Assembly: GCF_000698125.1 (NCBI RefSeq)
Contig: NZ_BAXA01000001.1
Coordinates: 1 to 64,000 of the forward strand
Source of the DNA: Geomicrobium sp. JCM 19038
GTDB taxonomy: Bacteria > Bacillota > Bacilli > Bacillales > Marinococcaceae
Direction of reading: 5' to 3'
DNA length: 64,000 nucleotides
Shown here: piece by piece, positions 1 to 8,127 of the stretch
Layout of the letters: the number at the start of each line of letters is the position of its first letter
Position numbering within the stretch: the stretch's first letter is position 1
Notes under the pieces: generated by a model
The model's input: the letters and a program-made list of their open reading frames with translations, nothing else
Told to the model about the DNA's origin: nothing
Database searches by the model: none
Translations under genes and position numbers: made by a program

Positions 1-395
1 TGGAGGTCAAGGCATCACCGACGGAGGCCACCACCATCATGGAGGCCAAGGTCATCACCACGGAGGCCACCATCATGGAGGTCAAGACCATCATCATCAA
101 GGACACAATCATGTACATGGAACATGATGAGCACAACCATCACATGAATCAAGGTCACCAATCTCAAAGCAATGAGTCGATGCAAAAGTGGATGAATGAG
201 CATTATCCGGCACATGCTCATGAAAATATGCGTTTCACTCCAGAAGGATCCCATCAACAAGATGCGAGAATTTTTGGTGGCTTTGGACCAGGTTTTGGAT
301 ATGGATACGGTCCAGGACCTTATTATGGGGGAGGACGCTTTCGTAGAATCGCGCTTCCTTTAGCAGGTCTTGCAGCTTTGTCTTTAATCTTTTAG
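1..395 (+). CDS. His/Gly-rich protein, 5' partial, frameshifted
   Basis: The gene enters from the left edge, so its start is not visible. The first 40 or so codons (frame starting at base 2) encode Gly-Gly-His-His-His and Gly-Gln-Gly-His units. That frame hits a stop at 125-127, but removing one A of the pair at 121-122 carries the His-rich reading straight into the downstream frame. The downstream part reads His/Asn/Gln-rich sequence, then a Gly/Tyr/Phe/Pro segment (GFGPGFGYGYGPGPYYGGG), and ends in a short hydrophobic tail. The composition resembles spore-coat or metal-binding low-complexity proteins of bacilli, but I do not recognise the family. A strong terminator follows. Function is unknown; the frameshift is inferred from continuity of composition. 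Confidence 0.6.
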   Translation, partial: EVKASPTEATTIMEAKVITTEATIMEVKTIIIKDTIMYMEHDEHNHHMNQGHQSQSNESMQKWMNEHYPAHAHENMRFTPEGSHQQDARIFGGFGPGFGYGYGPGPYYGGGRFRRIALPLAGLAALSLIF

Positions 396-406
396 TATGT
401 TAACTG

Positions 407-440
407 AGAACTGTCATTTGACAGTTCTTTCTTGTTTTTA
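407..440 (+). terminator. intrinsic terminator after the His-rich gene
   Basis: A perfect 10-bp inverted repeat (AGAACTGTCA at 407-416, TGACAGTTCT at 419-428) with a 2-base loop is followed by a T-rich tract, 11 bases after the stop codon of the His-rich gene. Confidence 0.85.
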
Positions 441-537
441 CAGCTATAAAAGGCGATAATTGAAATGGATAGGAAGCAATATGAACGTTAATTGCTCGTC
501 TAATTTAAAAATTGAGTACAGAAGTGGGTGGCAATCC

Positions 538-1217
538 ATGAGTTATACCGTATTTCTCGTTGAAGATGAACAGAATTTATCAGAGGCACTGAAAGCCTAT
601 ATGGAAAGAGAAGGTTGGACTGTCCAACTATTCCACGATGGGGATAAAGCGAACGAAGCTGTCGAAGAAACCCCTCATCTCTGGTACTTGATATTATGTT
701 ACCAGGTACAGACGGTTATCAAATCTTAAAGAACATTCGTGAGAAGCAAGGCGATATTCCAGTCATTTTTATCTCTGCAAGAGATCAAGACCTCGACCGG
801 GTGTTAGGGCTTGAAATGGGAAGTGACGACTATATCTCAAAGCCGTTTTTGCCTCAAGAGTTAATCATACGAGCGAAAAAATTGTTAACTCGTACTTACG
901 GACAAGAATCCGAAGAGAGCAAGAAGATTGAGCTTAACGATTACACGATCGACGCTGAGGCACGTACAGTTACGGATAATCATCAACCAGAGCAACCGGT
1001 TGATTTAACTACAAAGGAGATGGATCTTATTCTCCTTCTAACTGAACAAGTTGGAAAAGCGTTATCGCGTGAAGATATTATTGAAGAAGTATGGGGAGAA
1101 AATTACTTCGGCTCTGAACGTGCTGTGGATGATGTTGTCAGACGTGTACGCAAAAAGATGCCGCGCATTCATTTGGAAACATTGTATGGTTTTGGGTATA
1201 GGATTCTTTCCTCATGA
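538..1217 (+). CDS. cssR: CssR, secretion-stress response regulator (frameshifted)
   Basis: OmpR-family response regulator: an N-terminal receiver domain beginning MSYTVFLVEDE, with the phospho-Asp in LDIMLPGTDGY, and a C-terminal winged helix ending in YGFGYRILSS. The motifs RVLGLEMGSDDYISKPFLP and the HLW before the LDIML segment match CssR of B. subtilis closely, as I remember it. CssR with its kinase senses misfolded secreted protein and induces HtrA-type proteases. One base is missing at about 683-684: the sequence has GG where GGG restores HLW-V-LDIML. The ATG at 538 is chosen because it begins the receiver domain. The stop overlaps the cssS start as ATGA, so the two genes are translationally coupled. 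Confidence 0.88.
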
Positions 1218-2557
1218 TTCGCATGAATTTAACGAGAAGGATTTGGCTGTCATTTGCAGCTTTGCTCATTCTCGTTGCCGTTTCAATGGCTGTAATTTAT
1301 CCGATGTACATTCAAGGAACGTTAACGGAAGAAACATATCGAATCATTGAACAAGCACAGAATCGCCAAATTAATCCGTTTAGTGGTCAGTTCGTTGAAA
1401 TTGATGAAGAAAGTGCATTTATTGATCCGGAGCTTCGTGAAACAGGACATTTACTTATTGAGGATTCTGTCGTTCGGCCGTTAACGTTACATGCCATTCC
1501 GCCTGATGCGATTGACACGATTATTAACAATGCGGTCTCTCAAGAAGGTGATACTGAGCGGTATGAGCTAACGTTTGAAGGCAACACATTGTTTTATGTG
1601 ATTAAACAATTCGATAGCGAAGATAACGAGAATTATCTTATTTCGTTCATGTGGGATTCTTATCGTGATAGCTTAATTAACAGTTTATGGGGGAACTTTG
1701 TTTACTTGTTGATTTTAACAACAGCGTTCACCTTGTTACCAGCCATTTGGCTAACACGATATTTGCGCAAACCTTTGCGACTGTTAGGTAATCATTTTGA
1801 GCAAATTGCAAAACGAAATTGGAAAGAGCCTTTTCATTGGAAAGGCGATGAAGATTTTCAGAAGCTATCGGACCAATTTGAATTAATGAGACAGAATTTG
1901 ATCCGTCATGATAAAGCTCAGAAGACGTTTATTCAACACGCTTCACACGAGCTTAAAACGCCAATTATGGTCGTGAAAACGTATGCCCAATCTGTGAAAG
2001 ATGGGATTTTACCGAAGAATACAGTTGAGGAATCGATGGACGTAATTTTGCAAGAAGCAAATCGGATGGATAAGCGTGTAAAGGATATGCTTTACTTTAC
2101 GAAGCTTGGGGCGATGAAAACCGAGACGATCAACCGTGAACGAATATCATTTGGTGAATTGGCTTATCGTCTAGAGGAACGATATCGAATCCAACGTCCA
2201 GACCTTTCCTTTGTCATCCAAGGAGCAGAAATACAATTCCATGGTGATTTAGAGCAAATACAAATTCTACTCGAGAACCTCATCGAAAATGCGATGAGGT
2301 ATGCAGAAACTGGTATTTGGATTAGTGCCAAGCAGTCGTTGCACCATGTTACACTGTATGTTGAGAATGATGGAGAGCCTATTCCTGAAGATGAACGACA
2401 TGAGATTTTTGATCCATTTAGAAAAGGGAATAAAGGTCAATACGGTTTGGGGCTTGCAATTGTGAAGCAAATCGTTGAACTGCATCATGGGGAACATCAT
2501 GTTGACAATAATAAAGGTAGAGTATCATTTCAAATGACAATCCCTGATCATGAGTAG
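1214..2557 (+). CDS. cssS: CssS, membrane sensor histidine kinase
   Basis: Two-component kinase of 447 residues. A transmembrane helix near residues 8-30 and another near 155-180 flank an extracytoplasmic sensor of about 120 residues. A HAMP linker follows, then a HisKA box with the phospho-acceptor His in HASHELKTP, and a HATPase domain with an N box (LLENLIENAMRYAE) and a G box (GQYGLGLAIVKQIVE). It overlaps cssR by four bases, which identifies its partner. Known role of the family: sensing secretion stress at the membrane-wall interface. No terminator separates it from yhaM 20 bases downstream, so read-through into yhaM is possible. Confidence 0.88.
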   Translation: MIRMNLTRRIWLSFAALLILVAVSMAVIYPMYIQGTLTEETYRIIEQAQNRQINPFSGQFVEIDEESAFIDPELRETGHLLIEDSVVRPLTLHAIPPDAIDTIINNAVSQEGDTERYELTFEGNTLFYVIKQFDSEDNENYLISFMWDSYRDSLINSLWGNFVYLLILTTAFTLLPAIWLTRYLRKPLRLLGNHFEQIAKRNWKEPFHWKGDEDFQKLSDQFELMRQNLIRHDKAQKTFIQHASHELKTPIMVVKTYAQSVKDGILPKNTVEESMDVILQEANRMDKRVKDMLYFTKLGAMKTETINRERISFGELAYRLEERYRIQRPDLSFVIQGAEIQFHGDLEQIQILLENLIENAMRYAETGIWISAKQSLHHVTLYVENDGEPIPEDERHEIFDPFRKGNKGQYGLGLAIVKQIVELHHGEHHVDNNKGRVSFQMTIPDHE

Positions 2558-2578
2558 GAGAGGAGGAGCACAGAGTTT

Positions 2579-3534
2579 TTGGCTCTGTCACTGACGATGA
2601 AAGGTATCTTTTATGCAAAAGTTGGAGATAAAATTGAGCGTTATATGCTCATTAGGCAATCGGTTCGCGGAATTGCAAGTAACGGAAAAGCGTTTTTAAC
2701 GCTTAGACTTTCAGACGATACAGGTGAGATTGAAGCAAAGCTTTGGGGTGTCTCTCAAGAAGATGAATCAAAGTATGTAGCAAAACCGTTGTGCTCGTTC
2801 AAGGAGAAGTGTTTGATTATCGAGGACGCTTGCAACTTAAAATTGGAAGCATTCGCCCAGCGAATGAAAGCGACCAAGTGAATTTAGAAGACCTTGTGCA
2901 AAGCGCACCGTTACAAAAAAGAGATATGCAAGAGACGATTAATCAATATATCTTTGATATTCAAAATGCCAATGTGCAAAGGCTAACACGCCACCTCGTC
3001 AAAAAATATCAAGAAGAATTTATGGAAGCACCAGCAGCAACGCGTAACCATCATGAATTTATGTCAGGACTTGCTTATCATGTCGTAAGCATGTTACATT
3101 TGGCAAAATCAATTTCTAATTTGTACCCGTCGTTAAATACGGATCTATTATATGCTGGGATTATTTTACATGACCTTGGAAAAGTGCGTGAGCTATCGGG
3201 ACCAATTGATACGGAATACACGATTGAAGGGAAGCTCATTGGGCATATCTCTATTATCGCTTCAGAGATCCATCAAGCAGCAAACGAGCTTGGGATTGAA
3301 GGCGAAGAAGTGATGCTCTTAGAACATATCGTTCTTAGTCATCATGGAAAAGGGGAATGGGGAAGTCCGAAACCACCACTACTTCGTGAGGCGGAAATCA
3401 TTCACTACATTGATAATTTAGATGCGAAGATGAACATGATGGACCGAGCTCTACAAAAGGTTGAACCTGGAACGTTTAGTGAACGCATTATGCCACTTGA
3501 GAACCGTACCTTTTATCGACCGAAATCAATGTAA
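2579..3534 (+). CDS. yhaM: YhaM, 3'-5' exoribonuclease (frameshifted)
   Basis: An N-terminal OB-fold ([21 protein letters not shown]) is followed by a metal-dependent HD domain ([41 protein letters not shown]), as in YhaM, a 3'-5' exonuclease that degrades RNA and DNA oligomers. Length after repair is about 318 residues, close to the usual 314. One A is missing from the A run at 2782-2785; restoring it joins YVAK to [16 protein letters not shown] choose TTG 2579 because AGGAGGAG lies 10 bases before it. The ATG at 2597 has no such site, only a small hairpin in front of it. Next to yhaL and prsA, as in B. subtilis. Confidence 0.87.
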
Positions 3535-3535
3535 G

Positions 3536-3575
3536 AAAAGCGATCTGGGCAGTTCGTTGCTCGGATCGCTTTTTA
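3536..3575 (+). terminator. terminator after yhaM
   Basis: 10-bp inverted repeat AAAAGCGATC / GATCGCTTTT with an 18-base loop and a T run, beginning at the yhaM stop. Confidence 0.75.
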
Positions 3576-3660
3576 GTTATGTAATTTGGTTGTCATAAGA
3601 AACTGTCCTCCTACATAGTTTTATTAGTAAAGACTTGGACAAGTGTTAAGGGGTGGACTT

Positions 3661-3933
3661 ATGCAAATTCGTTCAAAACGAATGTTATTAACGTTAGCGG
3701 GCTTGTTTGTCGTACTTGCAATCGTACAACGATTTACTGCTGATACAGCAGTAACATCATTACCTTGGTGGGTATTTGTCGTCGTATTGGCAGCGGTCGC
3801 ATCTGGATACATGTGGATAAAATCAACATTAGAAGAGAAGAAAGTATCCGATGAATGGATTGAACAAGAAGGACGCGTGTATATTCGAAGAATGGAAGAT
3901 GAAAAGAAACGTAGGATGGAACATAATCATTAA
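3661..3933 (+). CDS. yhaL: YhaL-like sporulation protein
   Basis: Small protein of 90 residues with two hydrophobic segments (about residues 8-22 and 36-55) and a charged C-terminal tail ending in RRMEDEKKRRMEHNH. The segment LPWWVFVVVLAAVASGYMW followed by EEWIEQEGRVY-type residues fits YhaL of bacilli, a forespore-expressed membrane protein of unknown biochemical role. The N-terminal extra helix makes it a little longer than the B. subtilis protein. The start at 3661 has AGGGGTGG just upstream. It converges on prsA, with a shared hairpin between. Confidence 0.7.
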   Translation: MQIRSKRMLLTLAGLFVVLAIVQRFTADTAVTSLPWWVFVVVLAAVASGYMWIKSTLEEKKVSDEWIEQEGRVYIRRMEDEKKRRMEHNH

Positions 3934-3935
3934 AA

Positions 3936-3968
3936 AAAAAGACCACGACGACTCGTCGTGGTCTTTGT
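3936..3968 (-). terminator. terminator of prsA (also serves yhaL)
   Basis: 11-bp arms GACCACGACGA / TCGTCGTGGTC at 3941-3963, extended by A:T pairs. On the minus strand it is followed by nine Ts, so it mainly ends prsA; on the plus strand the T run is only three bases. Confidence 0.85.
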
Positions 3969-3970
3969 AC

Positions 3971-4894
3971 TTACATCATTGGCTCAGGTAGCTGGAACCA
4001 GTCTTCATATTCGTCTTCTAAAATGTTAATGTCAGCTTCATTCATAAGCTCTTCAACAACTTCATTTGGACTTCTTGCTTCTTGTTCGTTGAGGATCGCT
4101 TCAATATCTTCACGAACGTCTTCAAATGAGTCATGACGATCTAGTACTTCAATAATGTGATATCCGTAATCGAGGCTCGATTCAACCGGCTCACTAATTT
4201 CACCAACTTCAAGTTCGAAAGCTGTTTCAGAGAAGTTCTCTTCCATAACATCTTCACGTGGGAAGAAACCAACGTTTCCGCCTGCTGGAATGCTATTTGT
4301 ATCCTCAGAGTATTCTTCTACAGCTGCTTCAAAGTCTGTACCGCTCTCAAGCTCAGCAATGACATCTTCAGCTGTTTCTTCATCTTCAACGAGAATATGA
4401 CGAGCTTCCACTTGGTGGAGGCTGTCCTGATTTTCTTCATAATATGCTTCTAGATCTTCTTCGCTAATCTCAACGTCTTGGAAACGAAGTTCATCAATGA
4501 CAACTTGCGGAATAATAAAGTCTTCTTTAAGTTGATCAAGATCACTTACAGGTACTTGTTGCATTTGCAACATTTCCAAGAGATCTTCTTCGCTTTCCAC
4601 ACCGAACTGTTCTTTTACATCATCTAATTCTGCTTGAATTTCTTCTTCAGAAATACCGAGTTCATCAGCAGCTTGGTTAAAGACGTAACTTTGTATCATT
4701 TGATTAAAGGCCATCTCACCAAATTCATTTTTCATGTAGGCAACGAATTCACCTTCTGTAATCGTCTCATCATTAATTGATGCGATTTCGGCACTTTCAT
4801 CAACGTCTGTAGCGTTGTTTTGCTCATCGTCGTTATTGCATGCGGCAAGCACTAATGTCATCCCTAGTGCAACCATAAGGTGTTTCTTCTTCAA
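3971..4894 (-). CDS. prsA: PrsA, extracytoplasmic foldase lipoprotein
   Basis: Lipoprotein with a signal peptide (MKKKHLMVALGMTLVLAAC), lipobox LAAC and an acidic mature chain of nearly 290 residues. A SurA-like N-terminal region is followed by a parvulin peptidyl-prolyl isomerase domain near residues 160-255 (EARHILVEDEETA, GGNVGFFPREDVMEENF, VESSLDYGYHIIEVLDR). PrsA helps secreted proteins fold at the outer face of the membrane. I choose TTG 4894 because it gives a normal Lys-rich signal peptide and has GAGGGAG about nine bases upstream; the ATG at 4921 would add nine odd residues. It sits 1.4 kb from cssRS, the secretion-stress sensor. Confidence 0.9.
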   Translation of the reverse strand: MKKKHLMVALGMTLVLAACNNDDEQNNATDVDESAEIASINDETITEGEFVAYMKNEFGEMAFNQMIQSYVFNQAADELGISEEEIQAELDDVKEQFGVESEEDLLEMLQMQQVPVSDLDQLKEDFIIPQVVIDELRFQDVEISEEDLEAYYEENQDSLHQVEARHILVEDEETAEDVIAELESGTDFEAAVEEYSEDTNSIPAGGNVGFFPREDVMEENFSETAFELEVGEISEPVESSLDYGYHIIEVLDRHDSFEDVREDIEAILNEQEARSPNEVVEELMNEADINILEDEYEDWFQLPEPMM

Positions 4895-5201
4895 AACAAA
4901 CACTCCCTCATGTGTAATCATCCATAATTAGATCTATGTTCTTAGGCTACAAGACGCCCCCCAGCGATTCTAAGTAGCGTAAGCATGAATATACAGGTAA
5001 GATTTCTCAAGACAACCATAACTATACCATAAAGAAGAATAAGAAAAAATGCTTTTCTAGGTATATCGCCCAATCCAACTCGCCACTTCTACATAAGATA
5101 GCTTAAGAATGGGAGAGAGAAACAGACACAAAGACAACGTCGTTTCACTCAAGATTTTGTCCTGTTCAGACCAATATACTTCTAGAAGGGGAGATTTGAT
5201 C
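4895..5201. other. intergenic region between prsA and the YjcZ-like gene
   Basis: 307 bases with no credible gene, only a leader-like reading frame joined upstream of the YjcZ-like start. It must hold the prsA promoter on the minus strand. TTGTCT at about 5020-5015 with TATATT 16 bases downstream is the best candidate but is weak. A CATAAGATA at 5092-5100 resembles a sigma-K -10 for the sporulation gene, without a matching -35. I see no repeat or RNA structure. Confidence 0.4.
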
Positions 5202-5309
5202 ATGAGTTACGGTGGATATGGTTACGGCGGAGGATTTGCATTAGTAGTGGTTCTTTTCATCCTTCTTATTATCATCGGTGCATCTTGGGGAGGATACGGC
5301 GGCTGCTAA
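5202..5309 (+). CDS. YjcZ-family tiny sporulation membrane protein
   Basis: 35 residues: a Gly/Tyr-rich head ([11 protein letters not shown]), one transmembrane helix ([18 protein letters not shown]) and a GGYGGC tail. This is the pattern of the tiny YjcZ-type proteins found in many copies in spore formers, thought to sit in spore membranes. The site AAGGGGAG lies 8-10 bases before the ATG. A strong terminator follows, so it is transcribed alone. Confidence 0.85.
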   Translation: MSYGGYGYGGGFALVVVLFILLIIIGASWGGYGGC

Positions 5310-5322
5310 TTGCCGTTATACT

Positions 5323-5359
5323 AAAAAAAGGAGGGGATCCAAAATCCCTTCCTTTTTTT
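5323..5359 (+). terminator. terminator after the YjcZ-like gene
   Basis: Stem AAAAAAAGGAGGGGAT against ATCCCTTCCTTTTTTT (one G:T pair), 13 bases after the stop. It can work in both directions and also lies just beyond the 3' end of the minus-strand 60-residue gene. Confidence 0.8.
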
Positions 5360-5367
5360 CGTACATA

Positions 5368-5550
5368 TTAAATAATCAGTAACCTTACATACGTAGAGGC
5401 TAGTAAAATAATAATTAATACGTTAATGGTCGTAAATATGCTCGGAATTTTTTCTTCTGCAATTTCTTTTTGAACGACCATGGCATTCGTCATAGAATTA
5501 ATGACGAGCAAATAACCCGCAGCAAAAAAGATAAATAAAATGACTTCCAT
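5368..5550 (-). CDS. small two-helix membrane protein, unknown
   Basis: 60 residues with two predicted transmembrane helices (about residues 2-22 and 39-59) and a short charged loop (QKEIAEEKIP). I do not recognise the family. GGAGGT six bases before the ATG supports it as a real gene, as does a terminator immediately after its stop. It is followed on the opposite strand by the DUF2140 gene, divergent from it. Confidence 0.6.
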   Translation of the reverse strand: MEVILFIFFAAGYLLVINSMTNAMVVQKEIAEEKIPSIFTTINVLIIILLASTYVRLLII

Positions 5551-5685
5551 CCATAGACCTCCAAACCCTTATCTTCAACAACTGTACCAAAATTTAAGGA
5601 AAAAAGATAGCGATACAATTTTTTCGACTCGTTGCCATGAATCGTGTAAAGTAAGGGGTAATTCAATGAAATGAGGTGCACATAC

Positions 5686-6228
5686 ATGAAATGGAAGATT
5701 GCCTTTTTTGCGTTACTTGCAATCATCATCGGAGGCTTCCTTGTTGTCGTTTTACTACTTACATCATCTTCCGACCAGCAAGCGATTCCAGAAGAACGAC
5801 AGATTGAAGATGGACTTGTACCTTTATTCACCGTGGAAACAGATTTAGAGCGGGTGAATCGTTACATTGAATCAGAGTTTGATGAACCATTTACCTTGGA
5901 TAGCGAGGAAGGTCAATTACGTTTACGAAGCACCTATGAAGTACTCGGTATGAATGTGGACATTCAAGTTCAATTTATCCCAGAAATAACGGAGAACGGC
6001 AATATCCGTTTAATAGAAGATGGCTTTTCAGTTGGTGCATTATCGTTACCAGCAAGTACAGTTCTTGGGCTCGTCGATGAGGCGGCTGACTTCCCAGACT
6101 GGATTTATGTAGATGCTAACGAAGGTGTTATTGATGTTCGTCTTACAGAGATTGAATTAGACAACGATCTAGTAATACAAGCTGAATCGTTTCAAGACGG
6201 TCAAATTACGATTCGAGGCAATTATTAA
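5686..6228 (+). CDS. YpmS-like DUF2140 protein
   Basis: 180 residues: one N-terminal transmembrane helix (about residues 3-24), then an exported domain with repeated LRLRSTYEVLGMNVDIQVQF-type strands. The pattern EGQLRLRSTYEVLG...FIPEITENGNIRLI...GALSLPASTVL matches the YpmS/DUF2140 family. Function in the family is unknown. The start at 5686 is preferred over the one at 5671 because GAGGTG lies seven bases before it and it begins with a normal membrane anchor. Confidence 0.75.
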   Translation: MKWKIAFFALLAIIIGGFLVVVLLLTSSSDQQAIPEERQIEDGLVPLFTVETDLERVNRYIESEFDEPFTLDSEEGQLRLRSTYEVLGMNVDIQVQFIPEITENGNIRLIEDGFSVGALSLPASTVLGLVDEAADFPDWIYVDANEGVIDVRLTEIELDNDLVIQAESFQDGQITIRGNY

Positions 6229-6256
6229 AAAAACGCCTCAATGATTATTGAGGCGC
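6226..6256 (-). terminator. terminator of hpr, overlapping its stop codon
   Basis: CGCCTCAA (6234-6241) and TTGAGGCG (6248-6255) form a stem; on the minus strand seven Ts follow. The loop carries the hpr stop codon, so the last codons of hpr form one arm. On the plus strand the hairpin directly follows the YpmS-like gene. Confidence 0.75.
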
Positions 6257-6805
6257 TACGCGTGGAGAAGAGTTTGCTGATACGAGAGGCGCAGGCTCTT
6301 CTTCAAGTGTAAGTGTGTTAAATTGATCTGTGAAATCTTCACCGTAAATATGGCGGACAACAGTAGCCACTTCAGAGAACTCCGGGTATTTCCCGTATAA
6401 ACTCTTCAGTGGAAGTGTGCTTTGGAGCGTATCATGCGATTCAGATGAAAAGGATTCCATCGTCTTTAAGAACAGAGACTTGCCTTGTTCAGTTAATTGA
6501 ACATAAGTATGCCTACGGTCTTCTTCTTGCTTCCCCATAACAATTAAGTTTCTTTCTTCTAACTTTTTTGAAAAATTGTACGCTGTTGAAACGTGCATTA
6601 CTCCATATTTAGCAATTTCAGATAATACTGGTGACCCGAATTGATAAGTAATCCAAAGAATTTGATGTTCATTAATGTTTAACCCGTGGGGTTGTAGCCA
6701 TCGTTGCCAGTCTTTCTCAACTGACTTCCAAAGTGCTTTGCTCAAATACGCAAGACGATGCTTAAAAGCAAGCGATTGTTCCCAATCTTTTCTAGCCTGG
6801 TCCAT
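6245..6805 (-). CDS. hpr: Hpr/ScoC, transition-state MarR-type regulator
   Basis: MarR-type winged-helix regulator of 186 residues. The segments KALWKSVEKDWQRWLQPHGLNINEHQILWI and GVMHVSTAYNFSKKLEERNL match Hpr (ScoC), which represses extracellular protease and sporulation genes during the transition state. The start at 6805 has GGAGG six to seven bases before it; the earlier start at 6820 lacks one. It lies between the prsA group and serC as in B. subtilis, although the small yhaI gene usually found next to it is absent. Its C-terminus is Pro/Ser-rich and probably disordered. Confidence 0.9.
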   Translation of the reverse strand: MDQARKDWEQSLAFKHRLAYLSKALWKSVEKDWQRWLQPHGLNINEHQILWITYQFGSPVLSEIAKYGVMHVSTAYNFSKKLEERNLIVMGKQEEDRRHTYVQLTEQGKSLFLKTMESFSSESHDTLQSTLPLKSLYGKYPEFSEVATVVRHIYGEDFTDQFNTLTLEEEPAPLVSANSSPRVAPQ

Positions 6806-6917
6806 AACAGTCCTCCACAATTTGTGTCATTTCACTACACGATTCAGAAGTTTTTATAAATATTGTAAAAAGATGTCTTAGCTTTAGTATAGGTAAAAAG
6901 TATTTAAAATGGAAGAG

Positions 6918-6954
6918 AAAACCACAATGTCTTTAAAATTCATTGTGGTTTTCT
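6918..6954 (-). terminator. terminator of serC
   Basis: Perfect 12-bp arms AAAACCACAATG / CATTGTGGTTTT with an 11-base loop, 16 bases beyond the serC stop, with a short T-rich tail on the minus strand. Confidence 0.8.
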
Positions 6955-6969
6955 TTAGACATTTCTGTT

Positions 6970-8076
6970 TTATCGGTGCTTTTTCGCAAATTCGTCCATG
7001 AAACTTTGTAAAACTTCACAAGATTCCAGAGGGACAGCGTTGTAAATCGAAGCTCTTACTCCTCCTACAGAGCGGTGCCCATTTAATCCGCTAAAGAGCT
7101 TTTCAGAAGCTTCTGTCAAAAATTGCTTTGTTAACTCTTCAGTCGGTAACGTCCATGTGACGTTCATTAATGAACGAGACGCGTTGTCGCTATGTCCTTT
7201 ATAAAACCCGTTGCTCTCGTCAATCGCATGATAAAGAAGCGCAGCTTTCTGTTCGTTGCGACGTTTCATATCTTCAAGGCCACCTTGATCTTTGATCCAA
7301 GTTAATACCGTTTTCATCATGTAGATCGCAAACGTCGGAGGGGTGTTATATAACGAGTTTCCTTCTATATGTGTTTGATAACGCATAATCGCTGGGAGTT
7401 GTTCCGCATGTTCTGCAAAGCGCTCGACTAAGTCGCGTTTAACGATTACAACCGTAACACCAGACGGTCCAAGGTTTTTTTGAGCTCCTGCGTAAATCAA
7501 GTCAAAATGATCAACCGGAATTGGACGACTGAAGATGTCACTACTCATATCTGCAAAAACTGGAGCATTCCACTCTTTAAGAGGCTCATAATCTGTCCAG
7601 GCTGTTCCGTATATCGTATTATTAGACGTCAAATGAATATAAGCGTCATCTTTACTCGTTTTAATCGTATCAAAAGCTGGAATGTAAGTGTAATGATCGG
7701 CTTTAGACGAAGCACCGCTGTACGTTTGCCCGATATAATTTGCTTCTTTTTTAGCTTTCTCTGACCATGAACCGGTTAAAACGTAGTTTGCTCTCGTGCC
7801 ACGCTTTAAGAAGTTGTATGGAATCATCGCAAACTGATGACTAGCACCACCTTGTAAAAAAAGAACTTCATAACGATCGTCAATGTTCATAAGCTCTTTA
7901 ATAAGCGTCTTTGCTTCTTCATGCACTTGCTCGTAACTGTTCCCGCGATGGCTATGTTCCATAATAGACATGCCTGTTTGTTTATAATTCAGTAGCTCAT
8001 CTTGAGCCACTCGTAAAACCGATGCAGGTAGAGCGGCAGGTCCAGCATTGAAATTATGTATTCTTTCGCTAGGCAT
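6970..8076 (-). CDS. serC: SerC, phosphoserine aminotransferase
   Basis: Fold-type PLP aminotransferase of 368 residues that makes O-phospho-L-serine from 3-phosphohydroxypyruvate and glutamate, the second step of serine synthesis; it can also act in vitamin B6 formation. Visible signatures: FNAGPAALP at the N-terminus, the PLP lysine in IYAGAQKNLGPSG, and HRSVGGVRASIYNA near the C-terminus. The second ATG (8076) is preferred: AAGGAG lies about eight bases before it but nearly touches the first ATG at 8082. serA is not nearby. Confidence 0.93.
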   Translation of the reverse strand: MPSERIHNFNAGPAALPASVLRVAQDELLNYKQTGMSIMEHSHRGNSYEQVHEEAKTLIKELMNIDDRYEVLFLQGGASHQFAMIPYNFLKRGTRANYVLTGSWSEKAKKEANYIGQTYSGASSKADHYTYIPAFDTIKTSKDDAYIHLTSNNTIYGTAWTDYEPLKEWNAPVFADMSSDIFSRPIPVDHFDLIYAGAQKNLGPSGVTVVIVKRDLVERFAEHAEQLPAIMRYQTHIEGNSLYNTPPTFAIYMMKTVLTWIKDQGGLEDMKRRNEQKAALLYHAIDESNGFYKGHSDNASRSLMNVTWTLPTEELTKQFLTEASEKLFSGLNGHRSVGGVRASIYNAVPLESCEVLQSFMDEFAKKHR

Positions 8077-8097
8077 ATTCATTCTCCTTCCATTGAG

Positions 8098-8123
8098 TTA
8101 AGAAGGGTGGTCACCCTTCTTAA
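8098..8123 (-). terminator. hairpin between hit and serC
   Basis: A perfect 12-bp inverted repeat TTAAGAAGGGTG / CACCCTTCTTAA with a 2-base loop. It lies between the hit stop and the serC ribosome site. No T run follows on the minus strand, so it may act as a processing or attenuation element rather than a full terminator. Confidence 0.5.
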
Positions 8124-8127
8124 TCAA

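Noticed and set aside
5092-5100. CATAAGATA as a sigma-K -10 for the YjcZ-like gene
   Set aside because: No AC-type -35 at 16 bases upstream, and about 100 bases from the start codon; chance match is likely in A/T-rich sequence.
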